A stretch of DNA of 64,000 nucleotides. Origin: Atherix ibis (taxonomy: Eukaryota > Arthropoda > Insecta > Diptera > Athericidae). Below the pieces are notes generated by a model. It was not told the origin of the DNA and did no database searches. It saw nothing but the letters and a program-made list of their open reading frames with translations. Below, one piece after another: positions 35,471 to 48,375 of the stretch. Every line of letters starts with the position of its first letter. Position 1 is the first letter of the stretch. Where the stretch lies: assembly GCA_958298945.1 (NCBI GenBank), contig OY282610.1:20918233-20982232 (forward strand), given 5' to 3'. The translations under genes and the position numbers were made by a program.

Positions 35471-37370
35471 TTAATTTTAATTAACGCAGTTGATTTTTAT
35501 CTCAAATTTAATTTTAGAAATATAGTAAAAATTTGTCAAATAGATTATTTAATATTATTTTTAAATTTTATTATCTTTATTCGTCATCTTACTTAAATGC
35601 TGACTTCTTTTTCATATCAGATAATTTTTATTTATTTTTTTTTTTTTTGCTGCCAACGATATTAGCAAAAGCTTTCCTTATATTATCATATTTTCATTAG
35701 GATTTTTTGTATTTAGTTTTGTTTGCTATCAATTTATTTTCTTTTTAAATTTTTTCCATAATTTAGTCCCTGCAACTTACTCGCTACACATTACAGATGA
35801 GAATATAACTTATAAGGAAAAAATGGCCCCCTTGAAAGGAAAAAATACAAATTTTTGGAATTTATTCTAATCAATAAGAAAAGTAATTCGAAAATGTCAA
35901 GAGACTAAAATGCCGTTAATGGCAGTTTTTAACGAGAGTCTTCTTGATCGTAGGAGTGATAAGTGATTTTAGTTGATCTTGGTTGGGAATAGAATTTCAA
36001 GAGAACACAAGTGGCTTTGTATTATTTAAATTTTTCTATCCCATTTTCAGAGGTTTTTACGATGGATTTTCTGAAAAGGCACTTTTTTAGCTGACATAAA
36101 ACTTTTTTAATTTTCTGATTGAATCCTTTCCAAATACTATATTCCATAAGTATTCGAACGCAAACATAAGTGATTGTCGTCTTTAGACTGAAACGTTCTT
36201 TAGCTCAGACCTCGTGTTTTGATCTCGAATGCCTTCCAACACTTATGTATGTCCATTAAGAATTTTAATATTCGATCGAATTGCCATAGCGACAGAACTG
36301 AATCGATTCTAAACCATATCGACCCCTCCCAAAGCACTAAAAAAATTTTATAAACGCTTTTTGTTGTCCATTCGATAATTTATGTTCGGTCGATTCTCAG
36401 TCAATTTTTCCCACACTATCAATCGTTTTTAGATTTTATTTCATTACTAAATGCGTTACGCAGCAATTCTAATAAACAAAACTGTTCATTCATTTGACCC
36501 TTAATGCGGATGGAGACTGAAATATTTCATCCAATCAAAAAAAAAAACTATTGAACATGAAAAAAAAAATCGAAATTAAAGTAGAGGAGAAAAAATATTG
36601 TAAATCAGACTGAAATTTTGTTTGAATAAAAGGAATTAAGCAAAGTTAGTGTGCACATACCACCACTACCTATCATAAATTTTAGTGTCTAAGCAGAAAT
36701 TTATCAGTTTTTAATGCAATCGTTCATACGAGGATAAATTTGACGTTAGCTAAACACACTGTGAATGGACCGAAAAGATATTTTGTCTAAGAAGAAAAAT
36801 ACAGAAAAAATATTGATAAATCCTAGTTGATCCTAGCCACTTTTGGTTACGATGGCTGCCTTGAGTCCTGAATCCGTTCGAGGAGAGAAAAAATTCTATA
36901 CAGAATGTAGATGCACAGCATAAAAGACTGAAATGTATTTTATGGCATAGACGGCACGAATCAATTAACAAAATTGTTGGTCACAAAGTGTAGGCAGTCT
37001 GAGGGAATTGTGGGTGCTGGTTTCCTGTTTTGAGCAACATGAAAAGAGAGAGAGTCCTTAATCCAGATTCATCGGCAAAGAATCAACGAAAAGGTAGACA
37101 ATATATTTTCAAGTATTTATACCAGACAGATAGCATGTCGAGTTGTATGCGTCTAAGTCGGTAAAGTTCCCAGGAATCTTAGTCGAGGATCAATATTATT
37201 CGAAATTCCTTTTAAGGCGATTTTAACATCGAATAATAGGCACTAAAACTTCAACTCAAAATAAAATCGAAACTAAGAAAAAATAAGAAAAGATTATTAA
37301 ATACTTTTATAAGTAAAGGTTTAAAAATTCCTTAAAAAGGGGATAAATTTTGTATAAAATTTTCAAATAA
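35471..37370. other. Non-coding stretch, no gene seen
   Basis: 35471-35800 is T-rich. 35800-37250 has fairly ordinary composition without repeats. No open frame with recognisable motifs was found on either strand. The minus-strand frame at 36750-36971 is unassigned. Confidence 0.5.
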
Positions 37371-37379
37371 AATTTCTCA

Positions 37380-38875
37380 TAAAAAATTGATCAGTTAAAA
37401 TTTTTCCGTAAAAATTTGTCAGTAAAAATTTGTCAGTAAAAATTTGTCAGTAAAAAAATGACAGTAAAAATTTTATCAGTAAAAAATTATCAGCAAAATT
37501 TGTCAGTAAAAAAATGGCAGTAAAAATTTATCAGTAAAAAATTGTCACTGAAAATTTGTCAGTAAAAATGTTCAGTAAAAATTATCAGTTAACATTTGTC
37601 ATTAAAAATTTGTCAGTAAAAATTGTCAGTAAAAAAATGACAGTAAAAATTTTATCAGTAAAAAATTATCAGCAAAATTTGTCAGTAAAAAAATGGCAGA
37701 AAAAATTTATCAGTAAAAAATTGTCACTGAAAATTTGTCAGTAAAAATGTTCAGTAAAAATTTACCACTAAAAATTTGGCAGTAAAAATTTGTTAATAAA
37801 AATTTATCAGGAAAATTTTCATCAAAAATTTCAGTAAAAATTTGTCATTAAGAAAAGTATTCAGTAAAGTTTGTCAGTTAAGATTTGTCATTAAGAAATT
37901 TATCAGTTAAAATTACTAATTAAAATTTGTCAGTAAAAATTTGGCAGTAAAAATTTTTCATTAAAACTTTCAGTAAAAAATTGTTCAGTAAAATTTATCA
38001 GTTAACATTTGTCATTAAAAATTTGTCAGTAAAAATTGTCAGTAAAAAAATGACAGTAAAAATTTTATCAGTAAAAAATTATCAGCAAAATTTGTCAGTA
38101 AAAAAATGGCAGTAAAAATTTATCAGTAAAAAATTGTCACTGAAAATTTGTCAGTAAAAATGTTCAGTAAAAATTATCAGTTAACATTTGTCATTAAAAA
38201 TTTGTCAGTAAAAATTGTCAGTAAAAAAATGACAGTAAAAATTTATTCAGTAAAAAATTATCAGCAAAATTTGTCAGTAAAAAAATGGCAGAAAAAATTT
38301 ATCAGTAAAAAATTGTCACTGAAAATTTGTCAGTAAAAATGTTCAGTAAAAATTTACCACTAAAAATTTGGCAGTAAAAATTTGTTAATAAAAATTTATC
38401 AGGAAAATTTTCATCAAAAATTTCAGTAAAAATTTGTCATTAAGAAAAGTATTCAGTAAAGTTTGTCAGTTAAGATTTGTCATTAAGAAATTTATCAGTT
38501 AAAATTACTAATTAAAATTTGTCAGTAAAAATTGTTTTGTAAAATTTTGTCAGTAAAAAATTGTTCAGTAAAATTTATCAGTTAACATTTGTCAGTAAAA
38601 AATTTCAGTATTAAAAATTGTCAGTTAGAATTTGTCAGTAAAAATGTTCAGTAAAAATTTGTCACTAAAAATTTTTCAGTAAAAATTTGCTATTAAAAAT
38701 TTTCAGTAAAAATTATCAGTAAAATTTTATTAGTAAAAATTTGTCAATAAAAAGTTTTAGTTGTAAAAATTTCCGGTAAGAATTTATCAGTTAAATAGTG
38801 TCAGTAAAAATTTATCGTTAAAAATTATCCACTGAAAATTTGTCAGTAGTAAAAATTTTCATTAAAAATCTTGTT
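37380..38875. repeat. Minisatellite, GTCAGTAAAAATT units, with a 592-bp tandem duplication
   Basis: Units of about 13-17 bp based on TTGTCAGTAAAAATT, with variants TTATCAGTAAAAA and GGCAGTAAAAATTT. A 592-bp block is duplicated almost exactly: the sequence beginning TCAGTAAAAATGTTCAGTAA at 37559 recurs at 38151, and TTTACCACTAAAAATTTGGC at about 37759 recurs at about 38351. Read on the opposite strand the unit becomes AATTTTTACTGACAA, close to the AATTTTTACCGACA variant of the arrays at 19.5-25.7 kb, so it may be the same family in inverted orientation. Confidence 0.9.
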
Positions 38876-41124
38876 TTTGATGCAAATTTTCAAAGTTTTA
38901 ATGCATTTTATGGCCGGCACTGTATCTACTCACAGAGAATATTATACTGCCGGTGCAATAAATTTTAGAGAAAAAAGATATTAGTGTACCTTAAAAGTGC
39001 TATTGTATGTGGACAGAAATCGAGGTGAGAACAGGTAGAAAAATACCAAAAAATTGTTACTTGTTGCAGAGGTCCTTGAAGCAGTTTTAATCTCAACCGA
39101 GAAAACCGGTAATGATCTGACATGGATTAGTGAAAAAGGTGCAAATGGCAAAACGGCCGTATTGTATTGTCTGGTGTTCTGAGTGCTTGTTATCCTTGCA
39201 CAGTGAGAGTCCTACGATTATAGTAGAATAACTAAAACCGGTACTAGAAGAATGACAACCAAAAATGAAGGCATTGACTGAGAATTTCCGGCGCCATTTA
39301 CAAGGCTGTCCTTGCATTCTCAAAAATTTAGTTTTTTCCTTTTTCAGGTATCTGGAAGAAGCTAAAAAAAAAAGTGCGGTAAATATTTTCAAAAGGGATT
39401 AATGATTTCTTGGTGGACACAATTTTGTTAATATTGAAAATTATTACTCTTCAAGAGTCGGGAATAGTCCGGTGGTTCGAATAAACGTAAAAAAAAAATG
39501 ATTCCAAATAAAATATTAGAAATGTCCATTCATGTCCTTTTAATAAAATATTCACGAATATCTACCATCCTATTTGCGTATATATACAATATAAAAACGA
39601 AAAATGTGTAAATTTTTCTGAACATTCATAAAAGTCGCCTGTGTGAGGGCGTTCATCTCCGTTTTCCATTCTGTTCACCATCCACGCTGCATGTATCAAC
39701 CACCCACACAAGCATTTATAAGTGGATTTTCCCATTTTTTTATTTGTCGCAGCATTTTGAAAATTCCCACGGTATTTCTCATATATCCTGATTGGATGCT
39801 GACATGTGTTTACCCTTGAAAAATTTACTCACTTTTTTTAATGGCAACATTTTTTTACTTTTCTTTTACTAGAATTGACTAGCAATTTTAAAGGATGACT
39901 CTACAATCAAACTTAAATATTTACTTAAAAATAACTTTTTTTTTTTTTTAAGGAAATTCCATCCTGAATTGTGTACAATTTTTATATGATTTTTAGCGCT
40001 CTATCAAATGTTATGCTAATATTACTTTCTTAGTAGTAAAAATTTCTTATGCGTTTTTGTGAATCTGTCCAGTCATCATTCTCATATTCTAGTTGGTTAA
40101 AAAATAGAAGAATTTGTAAAAAAAGGATATCTAAGAAATGAGCCCAAAATGAAATTACATAAAAATACGAAAAATTCCAGAAAAAAATAAGTTGAGGAAA
40201 GGAACGGACTCTTCGTAAGTTGAAAATTTTGACAGAAACAATAGAAAACTTAATCCTTTGGGATGGACCACTCAAAACAGTAGGGAAATCATGAAAAATC
40301 AACAAAATTCTACCACCCCTTTTTTTTGTAAATTTAATTTAATATTTTTATTTTGTATTTTTTCTTCCTCTTTGGGAGTGTATCCACTTTAAACATTAAA
40401 ATAGGATCATTATTCCTTGTGGTATAACAAATTAATCAACCACAAATAGCTAAATTTTGCCTACGAGGCGGATAGTGCGTTTTTTTGCCGTTATTTCCCC
40501 TTTTCCTTTTTCGATGTTGTGTATAAGTGTAGACGTTTTTCTTTAGAAAAAGGACAAAATTTTACAAATACAATTTCCAACATGTCCTAATTGTGTGAAG
40601 ATGAGTCTGTGAGTATATACAAAAAAGACACAAACTAGATAGGACTGTGAGAAGGGATCCTTCTCAGAACTGGCAATGATATAATTTTTACGAGCATTTT
40701 AGGAAAGTTAGTAAAATATTAAGGATACCCCGGAAATCAGATTTACTCGTCTTTCATATTCAATGAAAAATTACTCAATTAAAATTTGAGTAAAAAAACA
40801 TATACTTTTGTTTTACGAATGGTTCAGCCATTAAAATTAGGAAGAGGCGGAAGGGAAAGGGGGAGTTTGTAAATCTTTCCCAGAAAAGAGATTGTGCTTT
40901 GAATAAAATAAGTTTTAAAAAAAAAAAAATTATTTCCTTATGTGGGAAAGATTTTTTGTTCATGCTGGAATTATCGAACGATAATTTCCACACTAGAATC
41001 CCGATTATTGTAACGTTTTGGTTAATGTCTAAATTAGTAGACCAACGTGACCTCAAAATGTTGCGACAATCCTTCTGAAAATAGGTTGATTTGTGACGCT
41101 GGCTAATGTGGCTGATCATCTAAT
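38876..41124. other. Non-coding stretch, no gene confirmed
   Basis: Minus-strand open frames at 39093-39392, 40030-40305 and 40775-41119 have no recognisable domain. The last (114 codons) begins next to the tandem array and has an AT-driven composition. 39580-39790 is less AT-rich unique sequence. No splice-bounded exon was identified. Confidence 0.45.
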
Positions 41125-43120
41125 AGTCATCATCAGTTACCATCAGTCATTTTCGGCAAAAATCGCTGACGGTAGCTGACGACTTTGGGACAGATTTGGC
41201 TGACGAGGCTCCTAAGTTGGCTGACTGTCTAAAAGACGGATGTTTATGTCAGCCATCGTCAGTTGCCATTAAGCCACTTTGATAAAATTGATTACCGACT
41301 TTGGGACAGATTTGGCTGAGGAGTCTCCCAAGTTTACTGAATGTCTACTAGCCTGACTTTTACGTCATCCATCGTCAGTTACCATCAGCCACTTTAACAA
41401 AATTGGCTAATGACTTTGGGACAGATTTGGCTGACGAGTCTCCCAAGTTGGGTGACCGTGCAATAGCTTGACTTTTACGTCATCCATCGTCAGTTACCAT
41501 CAGCCACTTTGACAAAATTGGCTAACGACTTTGGGACAGATTTGGCCTACAAGTCTCCAAGGTTGGCTGACTGTCTAGAAGACGGATGTTTATGTCAGCC
41601 ATCGTCAGTTGTCATTCAGCCACTTTGATAAAATTGATTAAAGACTTTGGGACAGATTTGACTGACGAGTCTCGCAAGTTTACTGAATGTCTAATAGCCT
41701 GACTTTTACGTCATCCATCGTCAGTTACCATCAGCCACTTTAACAAAATTGTCTAATGACTTTGGGACAGATTTGGCTGACGAGTCTCCCAAGTTGGCTG
41801 ACCGTCTAATTGCCTGATTTTTACGTCAGCCATCGTCTGTTACCCTCAGCCACTTTGACAAAATTAGTTAACGACTTTGGGACAGATTTGGCCTACAAGT
41901 CTCTAAGGTTGGCTGACCCTTTAAAAGCCGGATGTTTATGTCAGCCATCGTCAGTTGCCATTCAGCCACTTTCACAAAATTGGACAACGACTTTGGGACA
42001 GATTTGGCTCATGAGTCTCCCAAGTTAGGTGACAGTCTAATTGACTGATTTTTACGGCAGCCATCGTCAGTTGCCATTCAGCCACTTTGACAAAATTGGA
42101 TAACGACTTTGGGACAGATTTGGCTTATGAGTCTCCCAAGTTGGCTGACCCTCTAAAAGCCGGATGTTTATGTCAGCCATCGTCAGTTGCCATTCAGCCA
42201 CTTTGACAAAATTGGATAACGACTTTGGGACAGATTTGGCTCATGAGTCTCCCAAGTTAGGTGACCGTCCAATTGACTGTTTTTTCGCAGCCATTGTCAG
42301 TTACCATCCAGCAACTTTGACAAAATTGGATAACGACTTTGGGACAGATTTGGCTGACGAGTCTTCGAAGTTGGCTGACCGTCTAATTGCCTGATTGTTA
42401 CGTCAGCCATCGTCTGTTACCCTCAACCATTTTCACAAAATTGGCTAACGACTTTGATACAGATTTGACTGACCAATCTCCCAAGTTGGATGACCGCCTA
42501 ATAGCTTGACTTGTATGGTAGCCGTCGTCAGTCACTGTCATCCACTTTGAAAAAATTGGACAACGACTTTGGGACAGATTTGGCTCATGAGTCTCCCAAG
42601 TTAGGTGACCGTCCAATTGACTGTTTTTTTCGCAGCCATTGTCAGTTACCATCCAGCAACTTTTACAAAATTGGATAACGACTTTGGGACAGATTTGGCT
42701 CATAACTCTCCCAAGTTGGCTGACCGTCTAATTGTCTGATTTTTACGTCAGTCATCGTATGTTACCCTCAACCACTTTGACAAAATTGACTAACGACTTT
42801 GGGACAGATTTTGCCTACAAGTCTCCAAGGTTGGCTGACCCTCTAAAACCCGAAAGTTTATGTCAGCCATCGTCAGTTGCCATTCAGCCACTTTGACAAA
42901 ATTGGATAACGACTTTGGGACAGATTTGGCTCATGAGTCTCCCAAGTTAGGTGACCGTCCAATTGACTAATTTTTATCGCAGCCATCGTCTGTTACCCTC
43001 AGCCACTTTGACAAAATTGGATAACGACTTTGGGACAGATTTGGCTGACGAGTCTTCGAAGTTGGCTGACCGTCTAATAGCCTGACTTTTTGTCAGTTAA
43101 CGTGCAGCCGTCAGTCACTA
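41125..43120. repeat. Satellite-like tandem repeat of about 115-116 bp, about 17 copies
   Basis: The landmark GACTTTGGGACAGATTTGGC recurs every 115-116 bp from about 41181 to about 43026. Units include TCAGCCATCGTCAGTTGCCA, TTCAGCCACTTTGACAAAAT and TCCCAAGTTGGCTGACCG. The sequence is GC-richer than its surroundings. Variants (CTCATGAGTCT against CTGACGAGTCT, ACTGTTTTTT against CCTGATTTTT) alternate in small groups, suggesting higher-order copying. Open frames on both strands (for example 42164-42394 and, minus, 42398-42703) follow the repeat and are not convincing genes. Confidence 0.93.
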
Positions 43121-46100
43121 TTTAACCAGCAGTCAGCCAATGTTTTTCGTCTAAAAGCACTTTAAGTTAGGTTTTTTGTCGGCAGAGGATCTAGTGTCAA
43201 TATAATATAATTTTGATGAGCGATTTATTTAAAAGATATATTTTTTCCCTTTTCCTGAAATTACCTGAAATAAGTTTTCTGGCTAAGATATTAGATCTCC
43301 TAATAAGAGAATTTTATTTGAATTTGTTTTGATTGTAAAATTTTTCAATTAAGTAAAAGAAGAAAATTATTCCATTTACAACAAATTCCACAGTTAATCT
43401 CAGTTGCACCATTTTATTAATGATACAAAACTTAACCAGGTCAATATTTATATTATTATAATATGGAAAACGTGTGTGAATGTGTGAATAGATAAGACAA
43501 ATCCAAATCCCTGTTTGAAGATGATGGATTCAAAGTTCCCAAACATAAGGGATAATGAGAAAAGACAATATGTCCACACGTGCGTATTTAGATTTTTGTA
43601 CGTGTACTATTTTGTTTTCATATTTTATTTACTATAAAAAAATAAAAATAAAAATTTGATATGTGCTAGGACTATATACTATGCCGTTGAGGATTTTCTA
43701 GAATATTACAAAAAAAAAGACAGAAGAAAAACAATTTTATATAGGAAAACTCTAAGGAGTTTTATAGGCTGAAAATGAGAAAGGATTGAAAATACGTGCA
43801 AAAAGGATTGACAAGGGATTGTAGTAAAAGGATCTACCTACGTGTAAAAATGGGGTAATTTTTTGTTTATTTTTTTAGAATAAAAATATTTTTTCACTGA
43901 TTGGATTGTATTTACCATATTTTAAAATGTTTACAAGTTTTTTTTTGTTGATATGGAATTATTTGTTGAAGAATTTTATTGAATGTAAAAAAAAAAAGGT
44001 GTTGAGAGGGAGAATTTTTCTTGTAGAAATTTTGAAAATAATTAAATACCAACAATAACAACAGTTAAAGTTAAACTGAAGAGCTTATTTAAAATTTGTT
44101 TTCTAAAAAAGGATACACTCTCGCGGATAGTGATTATGTGATTATAGTTGAATAAAATGTTAAAATTTATTACAGAGAATCCTCTTATTATCCGTGTATT
44201 GTTTTTTTTTCTTATGCCTCTGCTACCAACACCCCCCTCCCCCCCTACCCCAACTACTCAAGGATAAAAAAAAAATTTCTCTTCAAATAATGTGTTCGAA
44301 ATTGTGGGAAATTTTTGTTGAAAATTCAAAGCAGTTACCAATTCTCGGAGTTTAGATTTTGAAGGATATCGCCGGCAGAGAAGAAGAATCAAAGCCGAAA
44401 ATTTATAGTAAAGAATCCTTGATGAATTTCTATACTATCGGATTTATTCGAAAACTGGAATGTTCCGAGAATCGCACTTGTTCGTGTTTTCGTTACGATG
44501 AGGATTATTTGCTTAAAGAATTACGAGCCTGCCTACGTGAATGCCTATAATTTGTTGTGTTGGTGGAGCAATTCAAGTATTAGTTCGTCGCTTCCGAATA
44601 ATTGAATTCTTTGGTATTTGTCCTTGTATTCATTTGTGTTATTTTGGGGGATTGTTTCTTGACTGTATACGTTTTATTTGTTTCACGTAAGTTGCTTTGG
44701 AATATCGTAAATTTTTGAATCTCAACACCGCATTAGTGTCAGAACAGAATCCATTCCAGTTTGACAAGTGCTGAAAAAGCGACTAAAACAATTCTCTAAG
44801 AATCTCGAAGATCTTTGCCGGTGAATAATTCTAAAAACAATATTTGTATTCGTGTTATCTAGAGAATCAGTGTCGGATTTCGTCCAATTTACGATGATAA
44901 TAAAATTTTCATCAAAATCCGCACAAGAAATCTTCATTTGCGGTAACTACACAGATAGAAAATGGATCTTTGATTATGGAAAGGGTCGAAATGGCAGCTG
45001 GGTGGATGCTGGGTATATGAGAAGGAACAGGGAAGAATGGATAAGTAACTCTAATCTATGAGGAAAAAGGAGAAAAATTGAAATCAGGATGTTTGAAGGT
45101 AGGATTATTGTGAAAATTTATGTAAATTCATTTGTGTTGTTTCTTGAATCGGCCGCAAGCATCCCCTGGTATATAGCATCCCCAATATTAAAAAAAAGGG
45201 GTGGAGAGGAGTGGTTGGAGTAGCACCGGATGTTTTGTACATGTTTCAGTTGGCCGCCCGAATCTTTACACTACACATACTCTATCCGATAGCGGTGAAA
45301 AACGGTGACAGATTCTTTTTCTCGTCCCCATATGGCCACCAAGCCTACGAAGCCGGCAGATGAATTTTTCCAAAAGGCTCCATAAATCTCATGCGGATTT
45401 GTTGTGTTGTATTTCCTGATTTTCACATCCTGTGACAAGAATTTAGGTTGCTCAGCTAAAATGAACTCAAAGTGAAATAAATCCGGCCACTAATTCCTTG
45501 TTACACGTAACCCCGGATGATGTTATTTAATGAGATGACATTATGATGAGTGCAGGTTAAATTCGTATTGTAGGCCTACACCGTACCCAACCTGTCCCCG
45601 TGATGGTGTAGCAAAAGCAGAAGCCGAGAATATTTATATATCTTGAGCATATTACCTTGACCCGCTATTCTACAAATTAATTCAACTAACTTTAGTATCC
45701 CCACCTCTCCATAAGTGTCGCTTCCTTCGTCTAGTTTTATTATTACTTGTAGTTAAATTCCAATTTACTTATGGTTTTAGAGAAAATTTCCTGAAGCTTT
45801 GAGATACGGGAATATATGTGTACTGTACGCAAAATTGGCGAATTAAATAAATGCTGGAAGATATTTGTTGTTGTTTGTGGTCACGAAAGGTGTCCATCGA
45901 ATAGCCTGATAAGATCCGATGCCTCAGGGGATAAATGAAACTTTCCCGAAATGGTAACAGTCTCTAACCACGATGACTTAGAAAGTCGCCAAACTTTTAT
46001 TCCCATCGTTTCTTCATCGCATTTCAATGCTCCAAACCCATGTGTCCCCTTTCGCGTGCCGTTAGTTAGTTTTTAATGTGTAGACAATTTCGTTCGTGGA

Positions 46101-47254
46101 TAATGTGGGTGGTAGGGGATTGGGTGTTAAAAATATAAAAAGGGGTAAATGGTATTGTGTAAATTGGGTTGTTTAGTAGCTTCGCTCGAAGCGATTAAAG
46201 TGTTACTTTTGGTATTTTGCAAAGTGCTCACATGCGTACGTGAAATATTTAACAGCGTACCTGACAAAGGTTAATGAGCGATTTGCCTGAAAATTAACAG
46301 CAAATTATTTGGTCGTCTGGTTAAGTAGTATTATTAGCGTAAATTGAATTTATCACACAAATTTTTGAAATTTCACCCGTTAAATAATCCTTCTGACATT
46401 TTCTACCAAATTTTTTTTATTTCTTTATTATTTTGAATATGAAAAATATGATAAGACTTTGATAAAATTTTTGTAGAGTATAACACATAGAATCGGTTCT
46501 GGACAGTCTGTTAACCAAAATGGTGATCTCAAATAAAAACGGAAAAAATCGCGTAGGTGGAACACTGATTAAGACATCAGGCATATTAGCCACCGAGAGA
46601 GGTGATAAAATGTTTTAAGTAAACATAAGACATCCCACCTGGATGAAAATCATTTGGAAATATTTTCTACAATACGTGTGTGAGGTCTAAACTATAAGAC
46701 TCTATGATAAAATTGAATGGATACCGACTATCAGTGGGGGGATTCTGGTGTGTTTTCAATTTGTATACAATACATTTTACACTAAAATCCATGTTCGATT
46801 CTTGAATTTTGTTAAATATTCTCGGGTGTTTTTTTTCCCCTCGATTTTTCAAATATTACCAAAACGCTGAAGGTAAGGTCTTTCAGGCACAACAAGAAAA
46901 AATAATTAATTAATATAAATTTTTCAAATATTTTTTTAATATTTTTAAATTTACATTTATAGGCGTAGACAACTGCTAAAAATATCACCAAAAGTGAAAT
47001 GTTCTTTTTGCTATTTAAGATGGAATCGAAATATGGAAGTTTATTTGCATAAATTGGTTTTTTTTGTTTGTTGTGTCCGATGAAAAGTGAGCTTAAAAAT
47101 GAAAAGAATTTTAGAATGTTGTGTCGTTTTCAAATATTGACTCGATGAATTTTGGTAAAGAGAAAAAATCTGCTTTATTATTAATTTACAAAAAATTTTC
47201 GTAAATAAAATTGTAGAAAAAAAAACCAATTAAAGTGCGTCGGAAAAAATTCAA
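43121..47254. other. Long non-coding stretch with unassigned open frames
   Basis: 43200-44300 is AT-rich with a C-rich tract at about 44231-44250. A + strand open run from about 44345 to 44550 (KDIAGREEESKPKIYSKESL onwards, about 65 codons) follows TTTAG and has a protein-like composition, but it lacks a clear donor and matches nothing I know. 44852-45061 (+) is a second unassigned frame. 45120-46120 is GC-richer unique sequence without long open frames and could be regulatory. 46400-47250 is AT-rich. Confidence 0.4.
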
Positions 47255-47264
47255 AATGAAGTTA

Positions 47265-48370
47265 GTTTCTAGAATTGTCGTTAGAGGCGCTGCAATCGTT
47301 AGGTTTGACGAGTTAATCTTTGGCATTTTAGTTAGAGGCGCTGCAATCGTGAGGTTTGACGAGTTAATCTTTGGCATTTTAGTTACAGGCGCTGCAATCA
47401 TGAGGGTTGTCTAGTTAATTCTTGGCATTATCGTTAAAGGCGCTGCATTCACGAGGCTTGTGTAATTAATTCTTGGCGTTATTGTTAGGAGCGCTGCAAT
47501 TGTAAGGTTTTTTTCGCTAATTATTGTCATTGTCGTTAGAGGCGCTGCAATCATTAGGGTTGTTTAGTCAATTCTTGGCATTCTCGTTAGAGGCATTCTA
47601 ATCACGAGGCTTGTGTTTACAACTAGTGTAGTTAATTATTGGTCTTATTGTTAGGAGCGCTGCAATCGTGAGGGTTGTCTAGTTAATTCTTGGCGTTATT
47701 GTTAGGAGCGCTGCAATTGTAAGGTTTTTTTCGCTAATTATTGTCATTGTCGTTAGAGGCGCTGCAATCACGAGGCTTGTGTACACAACTAGTGTAGTTA
47801 ATTCTTGGAGTTATTGTTAGGAGCGCTGCAATCGTGAGGTTTGTCGAGTTAATTCTTGCCATTATCGTTAAAGGCGCTGCAATCACGAGGCTTGTGTAAT
47901 TAATTCTTGACGTTATGGTTAGGAGCGCTGCAATTGTAAGGCTTTTTTCGCTAATTATTGTCATTGTCGTTAGAGGCGCTGCAATCATTAGGGTTGTCTA
48001 GTTAATTCTTGGCATTCTCGTTAGAGGCGCTGCAATGGCAACGATGATGTAGTTAATTCTTATTATTGTCGTTAGGGGCGCTGCAATAGTGCGGTTTGTC
48101 GAGTTAATTCTTGTCATTGTCGTTAGAGGATTTCACGAGGCTTGTGTCATTAATTCTTGGCATTATTATTAGGTGCGCTGCAATTGCAAGGCTTTTTTCT
48201 CTAATGACAAGGATTGTGTAGTTAATTAACTCTTGGCATTCTCGTTAGAGGTGCTGCAATCGCAAAGATGGTGTAGTTAATTCATGCCATTGTCGTTAGA
48301 GGCACTCCAATCACGAGACTTGCATAGTTAATTCTTAGTATTGTCGCTAGCGGCGCTGCAATTAAGAATG
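47265..48370. repeat. Minisatellite of 51-bp period, about 20 copies
   Basis: GGCGCTGCAATC recurs at about 47286, 47337, 47388 and 47439 and onward, with a 51-bp period. Units also contain TTAATTCTTGGCATT and GTCGTTAGA. Longer variants containing GTGTACACAACTAGTGTAGT occur twice (about 47607 and 47780), showing a larger duplication of several units. 51 is a multiple of three, so long stop-free stretches arise on the minus strand (47186-47401 and 47734-47988, repeating an IAAPLT motif), but the copies drift in and out of frame. I regard it as non-coding. Confidence 0.92.
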
Positions 48371-48375
48371 CCAAG

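Noticed and set aside
42164..42703. Open frames on both strands of the 115-bp array
   Set aside because: The repeats are open by chance, the 115-116-bp period changes frame each unit, and no known protein motif is present.
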